Below are positions 8,149 through 18,219 of a stretch of 64,000 nucleotides of DNA, piece after piece. The position numbers were made by a program, and so were the translations under genes. The stretch comes from Mycobacteriales bacterium (GTDB lineage: Bacteria; Actinomycetota; Actinomycetes; Mycobacteriales; QHCE01): assembly GCA_013362805.1 (NCBI GenBank), contig JABFVL010000004.1, positions 1-64,000 on the forward strand, written 5' to 3'. The notes under the pieces were generated by a model. It was not told the origin of the DNA, searched no databases, and saw only the letters and a list, made by a program, of their open reading frames with translations. Each line of letters starts with the position of its first letter. Position 1 is the first letter of the stretch.

Positions 8149-9072
8149 TTATGGGCGCACGCCCCGCAAGTGAAGGAACGGCCCGGAGGCTAGGTAGCCA
8201 CCTACCACCACAGCGAAGCCCAACACTGGGTTGACCAACGCCGCAGCCAGCGGCACGATCCACGCCCACACGGGTACGCGACTGAGCTGGGAAAACTTCA
8301 TGTAAGGGAATGGGCTGACCATTGCCAATGCGACCAGTGCGACCGCCACGGTCAGACCCGCGGCGGCAAACCACACCGATGGGGTCGGCAAAACGAGGGC
8401 GGACAGCACCACAATGGCCGCCGCCATCGTGCTGGGCACGCCGACGAAGAAGGTGCTGCTTTTTGGCGAAATGTTAAATCGAGCCAAGCGGATGGCTGCG
8501 CAAACAGCGACAAGGGCACATGCGGGGCCGGCTACCAACAATGGGGCTGAGTCAGACAACCAAGCGTAGGCGAGAATCGCGGTGGCGAAGCCGAAAGAAC
8601 ACATGTCCGCCAACGAGTCCATCTGCATGCCAAAGGGCGACGCTACACCAAACTTTCGAGCGAACGCGCCATCAAGGCCATCCAACGCGACGCTACCTAG
8701 CAGCAGACCTGCCGCTAGGGCCACCGAACCGTTCAGCCCGGCAATCGCGGAAAAGATGCCGAGGACGATGCTGCTAATCGTGAAGGATTGCACAAGCACA
8801 AAGGCCCGCATCCGGGCCGGCGTGTGCGGGCCCGGCAGGAGTGGAGGATGCGCCTTATCAACTTCTGGCCCGAACTCAGGGGCCATCATCGGCGCTGGGC
8901 TGACTGGGGTTTCCGGACTCGCTGAAGCCACCGCGACTGGGTATGCCTCACGACGGTGCAAAATGCGAGTTGGCGCGGTGATGACCCGCCGGGCAAACGT
9001 GGCTCCGCGGCGTATTCCGTAGCTCAACCGCCGCCGTGAACCAGCGTTGGGCCTTAATACTCGTCCGTGCAC
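8149..9072 (-). CDS. pssA: CDP-diacylglycerol--serine O-phosphatidyltransferase
   Basis: It transfers phosphatidyl from CDP-diacylglycerol to serine at the membrane, giving the substrate for Psd. The 307-residue protein holds the CDP-alcohol phosphatidyltransferase signature in DGLDGAFARKFG followed by M-D-S-L-A-D. About seven to eight membrane helices fill residues 90-300. The first ~85 residues form a long basic then proline-rich cytoplasmic extension (RRRLSYGIRRGATFARR), longer than usual for the family. The start is GTG at 9072 with AGGAGG eight bases upstream; an internal ATG would lose part of the extension but not the domain. It lies downstream of guaA on the same strand, with about 200 bases between. 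Confidence 0.92.
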   Translation of the reverse strand: MHGRVLRPNAGSRRRLSYGIRRGATFARRVITAPTRILHRREAYPVAVASASPETPVSPAPMMAPEFGPEVDKAHPPLLPGPHTPARMRAFVLVQSFTISSIVLGIFSAIAGLNGSVALAAGLLLGSVALDGLDGAFARKFGVASPFGMQMDSLADMCSFGFATAILAYAWLSDSAPLLVAGPACALVAVCAAIRLARFNISPKSSTFFVGVPSTMAAAIVVLSALVLPTPSVWFAAAGLTVAVALVALAMVSPFPYMKFSQLSRVPVWAWIVPLAAALVNPVLGFAVVVGGYLASGPFLHLRGVRP

Positions 9073-9275
9073 CCTGGATTCCTCCTACTTAATGTCAACC
9101 AAGGGGGTCGTAACCGGCTGACAAGGACCCACCATTGCACAACTAGCAGACGAACGTGGGGGTCAGGAATATTTTCCGAGCGATTTTAGCCTGTCAGCTT
9201 TCATCATTGACCCAAAAAATATATCCTTTTTCACCCTTCATCGTGACATACATGCGCCATAGATGCCTGAGCAGG

Positions 9276-10841
9276 CTACTCCCACTCAATGGTGCCCGGT
9301 GGTTTGCTTGTGACATCAAGCACAACACGGTTCACTTCTCGCACTTCATTGGTGATTCGAGAAGATATCCGAGCAAGTACCTCATAAGGCAAACGCGACC
9401 AGTCGGCCGTCATCGCGTCCTCGCTTGAAACGGGGCGCAACACAATCGGATGCCCGTACGTGCGACCATCACCCTGAACACCCACCGAACGCACCTGGGA
9501 AAGCAGAACAACCGGGCACTGCCAAATATCGCGATCCAAGCCCGCTTTCGTGAGCTCTTCCCGAGCAATCGCATCAGCGGCGCGCAAAATCGCGAGCCGC
9601 TCGGCGGTGATGTCGCCGATGATGCGAACACCCAAACCCGGGCCGGGGAAGGGATGGCGCCACACGATCTCCTCAGGCAGCCCCAGTTCAAGCCCGAGTT
9701 GACGTACCTCGTCCTTGAACAGCATCCTCAACGGCTCAATCAGCTCAAAGCGCAGATCTTCCGGCAGGCCCCCCACGTTGTGGTGGCTCTTAATGTTGGC
9801 GGTGCCCGTGCCTCCGCCTGATTCCACCAGATCGGGATACAGGGTGCCCTGAACGAGGAACTTCACTTGCTCGCCCTCAGCCCCAGCCTCGGCGACCAGC
9901 TCTCGCTCAGCGGCCTCAAAGACACGAATGAACTCGCGGCCAATGATTTTGCGCTTCTGCTCAGGATCACTCACCCCGCTCAGAGCGTCCAAGAAGCGCT
10001 GGCGCGCGTCAACAACCTTCAAGTTGATGCCAGTGGCGGCCACATAGTCGCGCTCAACCTGAGCCGCTTCGCCCTCACGCAGCAAGCCGTGGTCGACAAA
10101 TACACAGGTGAGCTGAGAGCCCACGGCGCGGTGAACCAACGCCGCGGCTACCGCTGAGTCCACACCGCCGCTGAGACCACAAATGACCCGGTCCGTCCCG
10201 ACCTGCGCTTTGATCGCCGCGACTTGCTCCTCAATCACGCTGCCCATGGTCCAGGTGGGCTCAATGCCGGCGATGTCGTAAAGGAAGCTCTCTAGGGTTT
10301 GCTGACCGCACTCGGTATGGCGGACCTCTGGGTGGTATTGCACTCCAGCGAGCCGACGCTCCGCGTTCTCCAGCGCAGCGATGGGCGCACCCGGGCTGCT
10401 AGCGGTGACCACGAAACCTTCTGGCGCCTTGGTCGCGGAATCACCATGGCTCATCCAGACAGCTTGGCTGGTGGGCGCCTGCGCATACAGGGTCCCGGGT
10501 GTGGTCACTGTGAGTTCGGTGTGGCCATATTCGCGCGAACCAGTGTGGCTGACAGTGCCGCCCAGAGCCTGCACCATGGCTTGGAAGCCATAGCAAATGC
10601 CAAAAATGGGAACGCCGGCCTCGAACAGCGCCGGATCCACTTGAGGGGCATTCTCGGCATAGATGGAAGCGGGACCGCCGGAAAGCACAATCGCCGCTGG
10701 TTTACGGGCGAGCATTTCTTCCACGGTGGCCGTGTGCGGAACCACCTCGGAGTAAATCTTGGCTTCCCGAATTCGACGCGCGATGAGCTGCGCGTATTGG
10801 GCACCAAAGTCAACGACAAGTACGGGCGAGGGAATCGTCAC
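9276..10841 (-). CDS. guaA: GMP synthase (glutamine-hydrolysing)
   Basis: It converts XMP to GMP using ATP and glutamine, the last step of guanylate synthesis. The 521-residue protein is full length. The class I glutamine amidotransferase domain has Cys in [11 protein letters not shown] and the His/Glu pair in [12 protein letters not shown]. The ATP-pyrophosphatase domain has the P-loop [13 protein letters not shown], and the dimerisation domain ends in [11 protein letters not shown]. The start is GTG at 10841 with only a weak AGGG upstream. guaB3 and guaB2, which work one step earlier, lie 15-18 kb away beyond the secretion cluster. Confidence 0.97.
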   Translation of the reverse strand: MTIPSPVLVVDFGAQYAQLIARRIREAKIYSEVVPHTATVEEMLARKPAAIVLSGGPASIYAENAPQVDPALFEAGVPIFGICYGFQAMVQALGGTVSHTGSREYGHTELTVTTPGTLYAQAPTSQAVWMSHGDSATKAPEGFVVTASSPGAPIAALENAERRLAGVQYHPEVRHTECGQQTLESFLYDIAGIEPTWTMGSVIEEQVAAIKAQVGTDRVICGLSGGVDSAVAAALVHRAVGSQLTCVFVDHGLLREGEAAQVERDYVAATGINLKVVDARQRFLDALSGVSDPEQKRKIIGREFIRVFEAAERELVAEAGAEGEQVKFLVQGTLYPDLVESGGGTGTANIKSHHNVGGLPEDLRFELIEPLRMLFKDEVRQLGLELGLPEEIVWRHPFPGPGLGVRIIGDITAERLAILRAADAIAREELTKAGLDRDIWQCPVVLLSQVRSVGVQGDGRTYGHPIVLRPVSSEDAMTADWSRLPYEVLARISSRITNEVREVNRVVLDVTSKPPGTIEWE

Positions 10842-10938
10842 CCTGTTAAGGATAAACGGCGCGAGACGCTTTAATGCAGTCGCCTGACCTGCTTAGAACT
10901 CAGCACGAGACCTAGATCGCACGATCACGCATTAGGGG

Positions 10939-10971
10939 CTGTTGAGTGCCATTGATGATGGCACTCAACAG
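10939..10971 (-). terminator. Hairpin after the secretion-system cluster
   Basis: Arms of 14 bases (CTGTTGAGTGCCAT and its complement) enclose a five-base loop, four bases beyond the stop of the coupling-protein gene. No T-run follows on the minus strand. It probably ends the cluster transcript before guaA's promoter region. Confidence 0.6.
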
Positions 10972-10974
10972 ACG

Positions 10975-13689
10975 CTACTTGTTGTCCTCGTCTCGGTTCA
11001 CAGCCCAGCCCAATGCGGCAGTTCCCTGCACGTTAGCCCGACCGGGCTGAGGCTGTTGCTGATTATTCTGCTGCTGCCCATACTGCTGTTGCGCGGCTTG
11101 CTGAGCCGCCTGCTGCGCGGCATATTGTTGCGCTGCCTGTTGGGCCGCCAGTTGCTGCGCGTACAACTGCTGAGCCATCGCCGGGTCCATCGGTTGCGCG
11201 GCCCCAGGTTGACCGACGCCTGGGTTGAATTGGGGTTGCGCGTAGATCGGTTGCCCGGTAGCGGGATCAATAAGCGGTTGACCGGTTCGAGGATCGATGA
11301 TGGGTTGCGGCTGGCCCGCTGGGTAACCGGCGGGCGCGCCACCGGTTGTTGGAGCTTGTGCGGCGGGTTGGCCATAGACTTGCTGATTCGCCGGTTGGCC
11401 GTAGGTTTGCCCAGCTGGTTGACCGTAGACCTGTTGCCCGCTGGGTTGGCCATACTGGCCACTGGATTCTCCGTAGATTTGCTGATTCGCCGGTTGGCCG
11501 TAGGTTTGCCCAGCTGGTTGACCAGCCGGCGCCCCGTAGGTGGTTCCTTGTGGCGGCCCAGCTGGCGGGAACGGTCCGGGCATCGCGCCGTTTTCCCCGG
11601 GCAGTGCGACCGCGGGCATCCCCGAAGCTGGAAGGCTAGAGATTGGCTGGAAGTTCGGGATACCCGAAATGGGCGGCACTGAAATCGACGAGTCTGGCAT
11701 TGCGGAAACTTGGGCAGCGCCTGGATGCACCTGAGCGCCTGGGCGCACCTGTGCACCAGCCGCGACTAGCGGACTCATCGGCCGCCCGTCAGGGCCTAGC
11801 TGCAAGGGGTGCTGTCCGAGCGACATTTCCTTCGGTGGGGCCAAGGTCGTGGAAGCATCTCCGAGGTCGCGCGTTTCGCCGTTAATGATTTTGTTGACTC
11901 GGGCTTGACCAGCAGAGATTTCTTTGATGTCTTTGCGCTTCCAGTACGGAGTGAGCTTCGTTTCTACTGGACGGGCGGCTCGCGCGATGACCACAGCGCG
12001 TCCAAATTCGAGGGTTCGCAGTTCCTCAATTGAGAGCACTCGACGTTTCTGTTTCGAGATTGAGGTGCTTCGACCACCGGCGCCCTTGGAAACGCTCTTG
12101 GTTTTCTCGTCGACCTCACCCATCAGCTTGGAGATGTCTTCCAAGTCGCTGACGGTACCGGCGCCACCCATGATGACACGGATAGCTGAGGTGTCCCACA
12201 TGGTCGCCGCGTCGTCGTTACCCCACTTGGAGCGGGCCTGCGCCAACGACTGCAAGTAGATGTGCAGGGCGATCGAGAAACCACCGGAGTCACCCATGTA
12301 TCCGGGCAAGTTCGGCATTGGGGCGATGTGCGCAACCTCGTTCAGCTCCACCGTCAGCGGTGGATCGATACGCGAGTTCGGCATTTTGGAGGCGATCTTA
12401 CGAACTTGGTCGAAAATGTCTTCCATCATCGCGGTTACCAACGGGGCGACAGAACCATTCTTCTTTTCTTTTCCAAGCACGTACATAGTGTTGCGAGCCG
12501 AAACGAAACGTTTAACGTCGAAGATTTCGTCTGGGCCTGGCGAGCAGGATTCCAACACGTCGGGGTCAGCAAAGCAGTCCAGGGCGCGACGGACACCGGA
12601 CCACATGTTGCCTCGGGTTTCACCGTCGGCGGAGGCTCCGGATTCAAGTTCACCGGCCCAGCCTTGGGCGGCGCCGCGACCTTCGAACGCACGCAGAATT
12701 TGAATGGGTTCGGGGTTCGCCGGCTGAGTTGACCACCGGACCACGTCGGTGATGGTGCGTCCCGACAGCGCGGCGGCGTGGAAGTAGCAGCGCATGATGG
12801 CGGTGGCGACACCCGTCCAGTAGGACGCGTTCTGCACGCCTTCACCGACGCCAGCACCCGAGACGAAAGCCGAAGCGCGGTTAAGTGCGACAAGCGGGTC
12901 TTCGCAACCGTTGACTGGCGACCAGCGCATCTGAGATGGCCAGTTCGTCATCTTGTTGGGGTCGAACACCCACACTTCGCCGACTTTTTCTCTAGCGCTG
13001 ACGGTTGCCGCGAACATGTCGGCACGAGTGGTGGTGGCGATGCATGGGCCCATCGCGTCAATGATGTTTGGAATACAGAAATGGACGTCTTTACCTTGGC
13101 GGGGCGGGGCTACGACCAGCATGACGTCTTCTACGGAACAGTAGAGCTTTTGATACGACCGAACGTCTTTACCTAATGCATATCCGACTTCCAGCGGATC
13201 GAAGCTGCTGATCTTCTTGGCTTTATATGAGGGGCGAACTGATTTTGCTTTTTTCTTTACCGCTTTGCCCGACAGCAGCTTGTTTACTTCGCCACCATCG
13301 GCGAAGCCAAGTCGGAGGCGACGATATTCGCGGTGCCGACGGTAGCGAATAGCCGCGCGCACAATGTAATAACCAGCGAATCCGATGGGTACGAAAAGAA
13401 TCAGCACCAGGGGCAGCGCGAGCCAGACGGGCCCTACTTGGTCTTGGACTTCTTCGGGCCATCCAGCGGAGATATCGAAGGGATTTTTCACCCATTCGGT
13501 GAGCATGCGCAATGAGGGTTTGGACTCGGGCCATTCACCGTTGACGATGAACCCGGTGACTTGGCCCGAGAGCCAAAGCACAAAGCTCATTAACCAACCA
13601 AGCGCGAGCAGACAGATCCCGGCAAGGAAAACCGCACCGATCATCAGCGGGTCAAGGTCTGCGTCCTTGCCGGCGGCGGTGGCACTCAT
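10975..13689 (-). CDS. VirD4/TraG-like type IV coupling protein with Gln/Pro-rich tail
   Basis: This 904-residue protein is the last gene of the secretion-like cluster. Two membrane segments (about 13-40 and 87-112) precede a VirD4/TraG-type ATPase domain. The P-loop reads VVAPPRQGKDVH and the Walker B/TraG motif reads VELNEVAHIAPMPNLP. Both deviate: an Asp follows the P-loop Lys where Thr or Ser is usual, and an Asn replaces the first acid of D-E. Coupling proteins recruit substrates and feed them to the channel. From about residue 640 the chain is low complexity: proline-rich, then repeats of Y-G-Q-P and finally runs of Q-A-A-Q. Start ATG 13689 has GGGGGAG nine bases upstream. The family is clear; whether it hydrolyses ATP is open. 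Confidence 0.88.
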   Translation of the reverse strand: MSATAAGKDADLDPLMIGAVFLAGICLLALGWLMSFVLWLSGQVTGFIVNGEWPESKPSLRMLTEWVKNPFDISAGWPEEVQDQVGPVWLALPLVLILFVPIGFAGYYIVRAAIRYRRHREYRRLRLGFADGGEVNKLLSGKAVKKKAKSVRPSYKAKKISSFDPLEVGYALGKDVRSYQKLYCSVEDVMLVVAPPRQGKDVHFCIPNIIDAMGPCIATTTRADMFAATVSAREKVGEVWVFDPNKMTNWPSQMRWSPVNGCEDPLVALNRASAFVSGAGVGEGVQNASYWTGVATAIMRCYFHAAALSGRTITDVVRWSTQPANPEPIQILRAFEGRGAAQGWAGELESGASADGETRGNMWSGVRRALDCFADPDVLESCSPGPDEIFDVKRFVSARNTMYVLGKEKKNGSVAPLVTAMMEDIFDQVRKIASKMPNSRIDPPLTVELNEVAHIAPMPNLPGYMGDSGGFSIALHIYLQSLAQARSKWGNDDAATMWDTSAIRVIMGGAGTVSDLEDISKLMGEVDEKTKSVSKGAGGRSTSISKQKRRVLSIEELRTLEFGRAVVIARAARPVETKLTPYWKRKDIKEISAGQARVNKIINGETRDLGDASTTLAPPKEMSLGQHPLQLGPDGRPMSPLVAAGAQVRPGAQVHPGAAQVSAMPDSSISVPPISGIPNFQPISSLPASGMPAVALPGENGAMPGPFPPAGPPQGTTYGAPAGQPAGQTYGQPANQQIYGESSGQYGQPSGQQVYGQPAGQTYGQPANQQVYGQPAAQAPTTGGAPAGYPAGQPQPIIDPRTGQPLIDPATGQPIYAQPQFNPGVGQPGAAQPMDPAMAQQLYAQQLAAQQAAQQYAAQQAAQQAAQQQYGQQQNNQQQPQPGRANVQGTAALGWAVNRDEDNK
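11380..11424. repeat. 45-bp direct repeat, copy 1 (coupling-protein tail)
   Basis: Identical over 45 bases to 11479-11523, offset 99 bases (33 codons). It encodes the G-Q-P/Y-G-Q-P-A-N-Q-Q units of the disordered tail and is in frame. It probably arose by local duplication. Confidence 0.9.
11479..11523. repeat. 45-bp direct repeat, copy 2 (coupling-protein tail)
   Basis: Second copy of the unit at 11380-11424, with no mismatch across 45 bases. Copy-number change here would lengthen or shorten the tail in frame. Confidence 0.9.
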
Positions 13690-13792
13690 AACGTCGTTCT
13701 CCCCCAGGTGAATCTTGTGTTATGAGCCTACCCGGAGCCTTTACCCCAAGTGGCTCGGTTTAACGACTAAAAGCCCCATCCATAGGGAGGAA

Positions 13793-15154
13793 TCAGCTTG
13801 CCTTAACGGCGGATTTGGTCGTTTTTTCGTTTTTTTTACTTGTTGTCAAATCTGCATCCGCCGAAACCACGGTTTTCCGGAGCCTGTGCACAATTCGCCG
13901 AAGCTGCCCCACGGTATACACGGGGGGCCCAAACTTTATGCGGCGCGCGATCAAATCAGCATGGAGCAAGGTCATTTCCACCACCACTCCATCGGCACGA
14001 GACTGAGTAGCCAACAGGCCACGATTGGGCAACTTGCCCTCATGGACCATGACCAACGTGACAACTTCCAGCTCGGTAGCCGCCGCCAACGCCCGAGCGT
14101 TTTGTGCGATGACCCGCAGCTGATCGTCTGCCGGCTTACCCTCGACAAGCACCCGGCGCGGCCTACCCGCCGAGACGGTGATGTCGTTTCCGGCCTCCAA
14201 AACCGCGAGATAGAAAAGGCCAGTGGGGCCGGCAATCAAGGCATCCAACGCTTGAGAAGTCCCGTTCTCAACTGGATCGGCCTTTTCAGGAACCTTGGCT
14301 TCTTTTTCGCCCTCAGAATCGCCGTCCGATTCAGTCGCTCGCTTATCAGGCTCGGCGATCTTCACCTGGACAAAGCGTTCAAATCCCTGGCCAAGCTTGG
14401 CAAGATCCCGATACAGGGCGTACTGCCCCTCCGTGGCTTCTTCGTAATCCGCGCCTACCTTGGCCCGGCCCGTGAATTGATCTGCTGCTGCGAGCAACCA
14501 GCCACCGCGCCACAACACGTACACCGCCAGCACGAGCCACGCCGCATAGTAGGCAAAGTCCTTACTGACGATCGCGACGAGCATGATGGTCACCAGCGCT
14601 AAAGCCCACGAGGCGAGCAGCATCATCCATGGCCGACGAACTCGAAGCAATACCGCGGCCAGCCATACCGCGGCACCCGTGGACCAAAACAACGGCATGG
14701 TCGAGGTCAGATGGGCACTGAAATCTCCAGGCGCGCTGATTTCGGTGGTTATGAAAGCGGCTAATGGGCCCCCAGCACCCCAGAGCACCAACACGATCAG
14801 CAGCGAGACAATGCCTCGGTACAACATCCAGCAGACATACATCAAACCCAATGCCAGCGCGGCGATGACGGCCGAGGCGAAAAATTCGCGGTTGTTGAAG
14901 AACGCGAGGACGATTAATACGGCGACGCCAACGGTGGCGTACGTCCACGCCCGCGCGGTCCTTTTGCGAGGTTGACCAATCGGAACGGGCCGAAGTGCCC
15001 GCTCCGTGTGCACCGATTCGCGCACGTCGGCAACCAGGCTGCGCACCGGCGAGGAGATCCAACGCGCGAATTTCAGCCCAAAGCGCCCAGTTTTTCGCAG
15101 TGCGGAGCGCGCGGATGGCTTTTCGTCATCCCACACCCGACGTTTCTTTCTCAC
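13793..15154 (-). CDS. Membrane protein with NERD-like C-terminal domain, secretion cluster
   Basis: The 453-residue protein begins with a very basic ~65-residue segment. Six or so membrane helices follow to about residue 225 (for example YATVGVAVLIVLAFF and WMMLLASWALALVTIMLVAIV). The cytoplasmic part (about 235-453) contains LDALIAGPTGLFYLAVLEAG, which resembles the core of NERD nuclease-related domains (usually G-P-x-G-V-f-v-I-d-x-K). The usual catalytic D-x-K residues are not obvious. A Lys/Ser-rich tail ends the protein. Start GTG 15154 has only GGTG-like pairing. It lies between the VirB6-like and VirD4-like genes with short spacers, so it is probably a cluster component. The NERD assignment is tentative. 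Confidence 0.72.
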   Translation of the reverse strand: MRKKRRVWDDEKPSARSALRKTGRFGLKFARWISSPVRSLVADVRESVHTERALRPVPIGQPRKRTARAWTYATVGVAVLIVLAFFNNREFFASAVIAALALGLMYVCWMLYRGIVSLLIVLVLWGAGGPLAAFITTEISAPGDFSAHLTSTMPLFWSTGAAVWLAAVLLRVRRPWMMLLASWALALVTIMLVAIVSKDFAYYAAWLVLAVYVLWRGGWLLAAADQFTGRAKVGADYEEATEGQYALYRDLAKLGQGFERFVQVKIAEPDKRATESDGDSEGEKEAKVPEKADPVENGTSQALDALIAGPTGLFYLAVLEAGNDITVSAGRPRRVLVEGKPADDQLRVIAQNARALAAATELEVVTLVMVHEGKLPNRGLLATQSRADGVVVEMTLLHADLIARRIKFGPPVYTVGQLRRIVHRLRKTVVSADADLTTSKKNEKTTKSAVKAS

Positions 15155-15209
15155 TCCGCACCCACGATCACACTACGCGCTCTGGCTCTCTTACCTGTCG
15201 TCCCCGAGC

Positions 15210-18014
15210 TTAGAGCTGCCTTCCACCGCTGCCTCGACGACGTTGACGACGAGTTGGTGTCTGGACGTAGGTGACGTCGTTCGTCACGTCATCTACAACG
15301 CGTTCCAACCGCTGCTTACGGGCTGCGCGCCGCACTTCCGTGTCACGTTGACGCTCGACACGTGTCCGGCGCCTACCCTGCCGCACATTGACCTGCTCAT
15401 CGACGTACTGCTCATAGGCGGCCGTGCTGCGTGTGGCCCGAGTTTGCGTAGCCGAGGCTGGCAACGGCTTGTATCCGCGCTTGTCAATCTTGTTGCGGGT
15501 GTGCTGACCGGAAATAGCGCGGGCACGCTGCTGCTTGTCGAACATTGTGCCGTCCACTTGCATGCCGCCAGCGGCACCCTTCCCGCCGGCCCACATCGCC
15601 ATGGCACCACGACGCAAACCACCAACACGCTTGCCATCTTTGTCGCGCATGTTCTTTGTGCGCTTGAGGTTGTTGCGCATTCCGCTAGCAAAAAGGCGGC
15701 CGGCGCGTTGCGTCGCCATCAACCCTTTACCAGTCATCCCAGCGGCTTTGAACGGTGCGCGGGCGGCGCCACCTGCCATCTTCATGGACGCGGCATCCAC
15801 ACCACCAAGGCCCGCCATTTCCATGAGCTTCTTGCGGAAGGCCACACCCGCCATGGCTATACCCACCAACAAAGCTAGCTGGGCATACCACTGGAATGGC
15901 ATCGAGAGGATCGCGGCGTACAGCGTCATCAATAGGCCGACACCTATCCCCAACCCGATACGTTTCAAATAGGTCCCAAACCAAAGATTGGCCGCTTGCA
16001 AAAATATTCGAGTACCTATTTCTGGGATCAACCCGACAAGCATCACCAAAGGTGCCAGAACCGTCAAAATGACACACATCAGTTGAAGCACCAAATAAGC
16101 CATTGACACCGAAATAAGCACGCCACCAAAGGCAATCATCGCCACAAACATCAACAACACCGTCATGAATCGATGTTCTGGGTGGCGACCCGTGAAGTAG
16201 CTAAAAGATGTGCGGTGCTCATCTTTTACGGCATGCTCAAGCTTTGAATAGCTCTTTGAATCATTAGCATTGTCACCCTGCGCGATTTGGAACATATCTG
16301 GCAGGGCTTCGCCATGGTCGTAGTCTTTAGAAAACACGTCTTTCATGCGATCTTCGTTGGCAAATTCCTTCATCAACATTGAGAATGCGACCGCATTCGG
16401 ATGCGCGGCGATGATCGTCGGTTCTGGGTCACTTCCAAACAGGAAGTCACCCACCGCAGACAGCACTTTATATGCGCCTTCCAATATCGCGGTTGTGACC
16501 TGCTGCACCGTTGCGACAACTTCAACAACTTCGGCCGCGCCCCACGGATAGTTCTTCCGCAGATAGTCAGCGCCGGGCCCTTTCAACCAGCCCAAGAAAT
16601 CTTGATATTCATCAATAGATTGCTGAACCCAACTGTCCTTGGGCTTTCCTATTACCCCATGAATAGGAAGTTTTTCCTGTTCAAGCTTTTCAATCTGCGC
16701 GCGCGAATAGCCTTGCCAAGCGAGCGTGGCATACGCGAGTCGCAATCGCGCTTCATAATTCTGCTGGAACTGATCCGCGCTTAGTTTCTGACCGTTTACT
16801 GTTGCTTGTGCTTCAAGCGGGCCGAGCAGGCCCGTCGCCCACGGCGTAAATATCAGGGAGTGATAGAGCACCTGGCCGATGCAATCGACGGGCTCCACCC
16901 CCTTGAGTACCACACCGCTGCTGTCGTAGCAAGCCACGCCGTCTGATGTGTCTGGTGGTTGATTCGTCTGGAAAATATCGTCGTCATCTACAGCTTGCAG
17001 ATCACAACTATTCAGATCGGCATCGTCCGTAACACCCGCCGGGCCCACGGCACAGATCGCTTTTGAGAACGCGGCAAATACGTCACCAGTAATGCTGTTC
17101 GTGACGTCGTTCATTGACCTAACAGCCCACGAGGCATTAGGAGTAAACCAGGCAATAAAGCCAGCGATCAACGTCATGATCAAGAGTTTGCTCGCGAAGT
17201 CGGCAAGTCCCGTTTGTTTGATCAAAGCTCGATAAGCGAGCATCAACGCGGCAATGACGATCGCGAGGGCGGCGAGGTTGGCGAACAATCCAAGCTTCAG
17301 CGCGCGCACCATGTTGTCCAGCGCTGAGACTCCACCCGTGGTTTGCGGATCAACGAAAATGTTGACAATTGTCCCCTGGAATGTCCATTGGAAGAAGGTG
17401 ATCAGCGCTCCAGTGATATACACCGGGATTGTGAGCGCCATATCGGCCATTCCATTGAAAATCCAGTTACCCCACTCCCCGCATAGCAGCCAGAAGGGTT
17501 TCCATTTGATTCCAGAGATGCCGCGCTGAGCCCACGTGGTCTCGGCCCACTTCCCACTTTCATTATTTGGACGTTCCAGCCCGGTCGCATCATCCTCGGT
17601 GACGCCATAGGGAGCACCAAATGGAACCAGGTGGCCATGCGGGTCATCAGTGTCCACGTTGATGCGACGGAACTCGCACCATTTGTTGATCATGTCGTCC
17701 CAGGGCATCGCCTGAGCGGTATCACCAGTGCTTACAAAGCCGAATCCGGCGATAAGCGAAAGCAGCACGACCATGAAACTGCCGCGCCTAAATTGTGGAC
17801 CCATGCCCACCAAGCGGAGCCGGATCCGGCCAAGCCGGGTCTGACTCGACTTCGCCTCAGCTACGAGGTCATCGATAAATTCCGCATCGAGCTCGCCAGG
17901 GGCAACAACGCGCACTGGTGCGACATTGCCGCTCCCACTACGCACCGAGGCGCGGTGACGCGTGTGGGAATTACGTGTGGCGGCATCTGCTAAAACGAAG
18001 TCTTTTGCTGGCAT
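15210..18014 (-). CDS. VirB6/TrbL-like polytopic membrane protein of a type IV secretion-like system
   Basis: ATG 18014 is preceded by AAGGAC; an in-frame GTG at 18059 is an alternative. The 934-residue protein starts with a cytoplasmic region of about 75 residues and a first helix (FMVVLLSLIAGFGFV). Further helices include IPVYITGALITFFQWTF, LGLFANLAALAIVIAALML and a dense block around residues 640-760. A large extracytoplasmic loop carries five cysteines (SKAICAVGP, LNSCDL, GVACYD, PVDCIG). The C-terminal ~200 residues are basic and disordered (RRTRVERQRDTEVRRAARKQ). VirB6/TrbL proteins form the inner-membrane part of the translocation channel. Neighbours VirB4 and VirD4 support the call; sequence similarity alone is weak. 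Confidence 0.78.
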   Translation of the reverse strand: MPAKDFVLADAATRNSHTRHRASVRSGSGNVAPVRVVAPGELDAEFIDDLVAEAKSSQTRLGRIRLRLVGMGPQFRRGSFMVVLLSLIAGFGFVSTGDTAQAMPWDDMINKWCEFRRINVDTDDPHGHLVPFGAPYGVTEDDATGLERPNNESGKWAETTWAQRGISGIKWKPFWLLCGEWGNWIFNGMADMALTIPVYITGALITFFQWTFQGTIVNIFVDPQTTGGVSALDNMVRALKLGLFANLAALAIVIAALMLAYRALIKQTGLADFASKLLIMTLIAGFIAWFTPNASWAVRSMNDVTNSITGDVFAAFSKAICAVGPAGVTDDADLNSCDLQAVDDDDIFQTNQPPDTSDGVACYDSSGVVLKGVEPVDCIGQVLYHSLIFTPWATGLLGPLEAQATVNGQKLSADQFQQNYEARLRLAYATLAWQGYSRAQIEKLEQEKLPIHGVIGKPKDSWVQQSIDEYQDFLGWLKGPGADYLRKNYPWGAAEVVEVVATVQQVTTAILEGAYKVLSAVGDFLFGSDPEPTIIAAHPNAVAFSMLMKEFANEDRMKDVFSKDYDHGEALPDMFQIAQGDNANDSKSYSKLEHAVKDEHRTSFSYFTGRHPEHRFMTVLLMFVAMIAFGGVLISVSMAYLVLQLMCVILTVLAPLVMLVGLIPEIGTRIFLQAANLWFGTYLKRIGLGIGVGLLMTLYAAILSMPFQWYAQLALLVGIAMAGVAFRKKLMEMAGLGGVDAASMKMAGGAARAPFKAAGMTGKGLMATQRAGRLFASGMRNNLKRTKNMRDKDGKRVGGLRRGAMAMWAGGKGAAGGMQVDGTMFDKQQRARAISGQHTRNKIDKRGYKPLPASATQTRATRSTAAYEQYVDEQVNVRQGRRRTRVERQRDTEVRRAARKQRLERVVDDVTNDVTYVQTPTRRQRRRGSGGRQL

Positions 18015-18219
18015 GTGCGACAAGTCCTTAGATCCAGCTTCGGCGCGGGCACTTCGCACTCAAGGCGCGAGGGCACGGGGCGGTCCCGATGATGTTATCG
18101 AAGTCCCGAAGCCGTGACTCACGTTTGTGCCCACTGAGTAGACAACATTGACCAACCATTCGGCCAGCACCGTTAATAGGACATCACGCACAGTGAGATG
18201 GAAACGTCGCGATTAGAGA

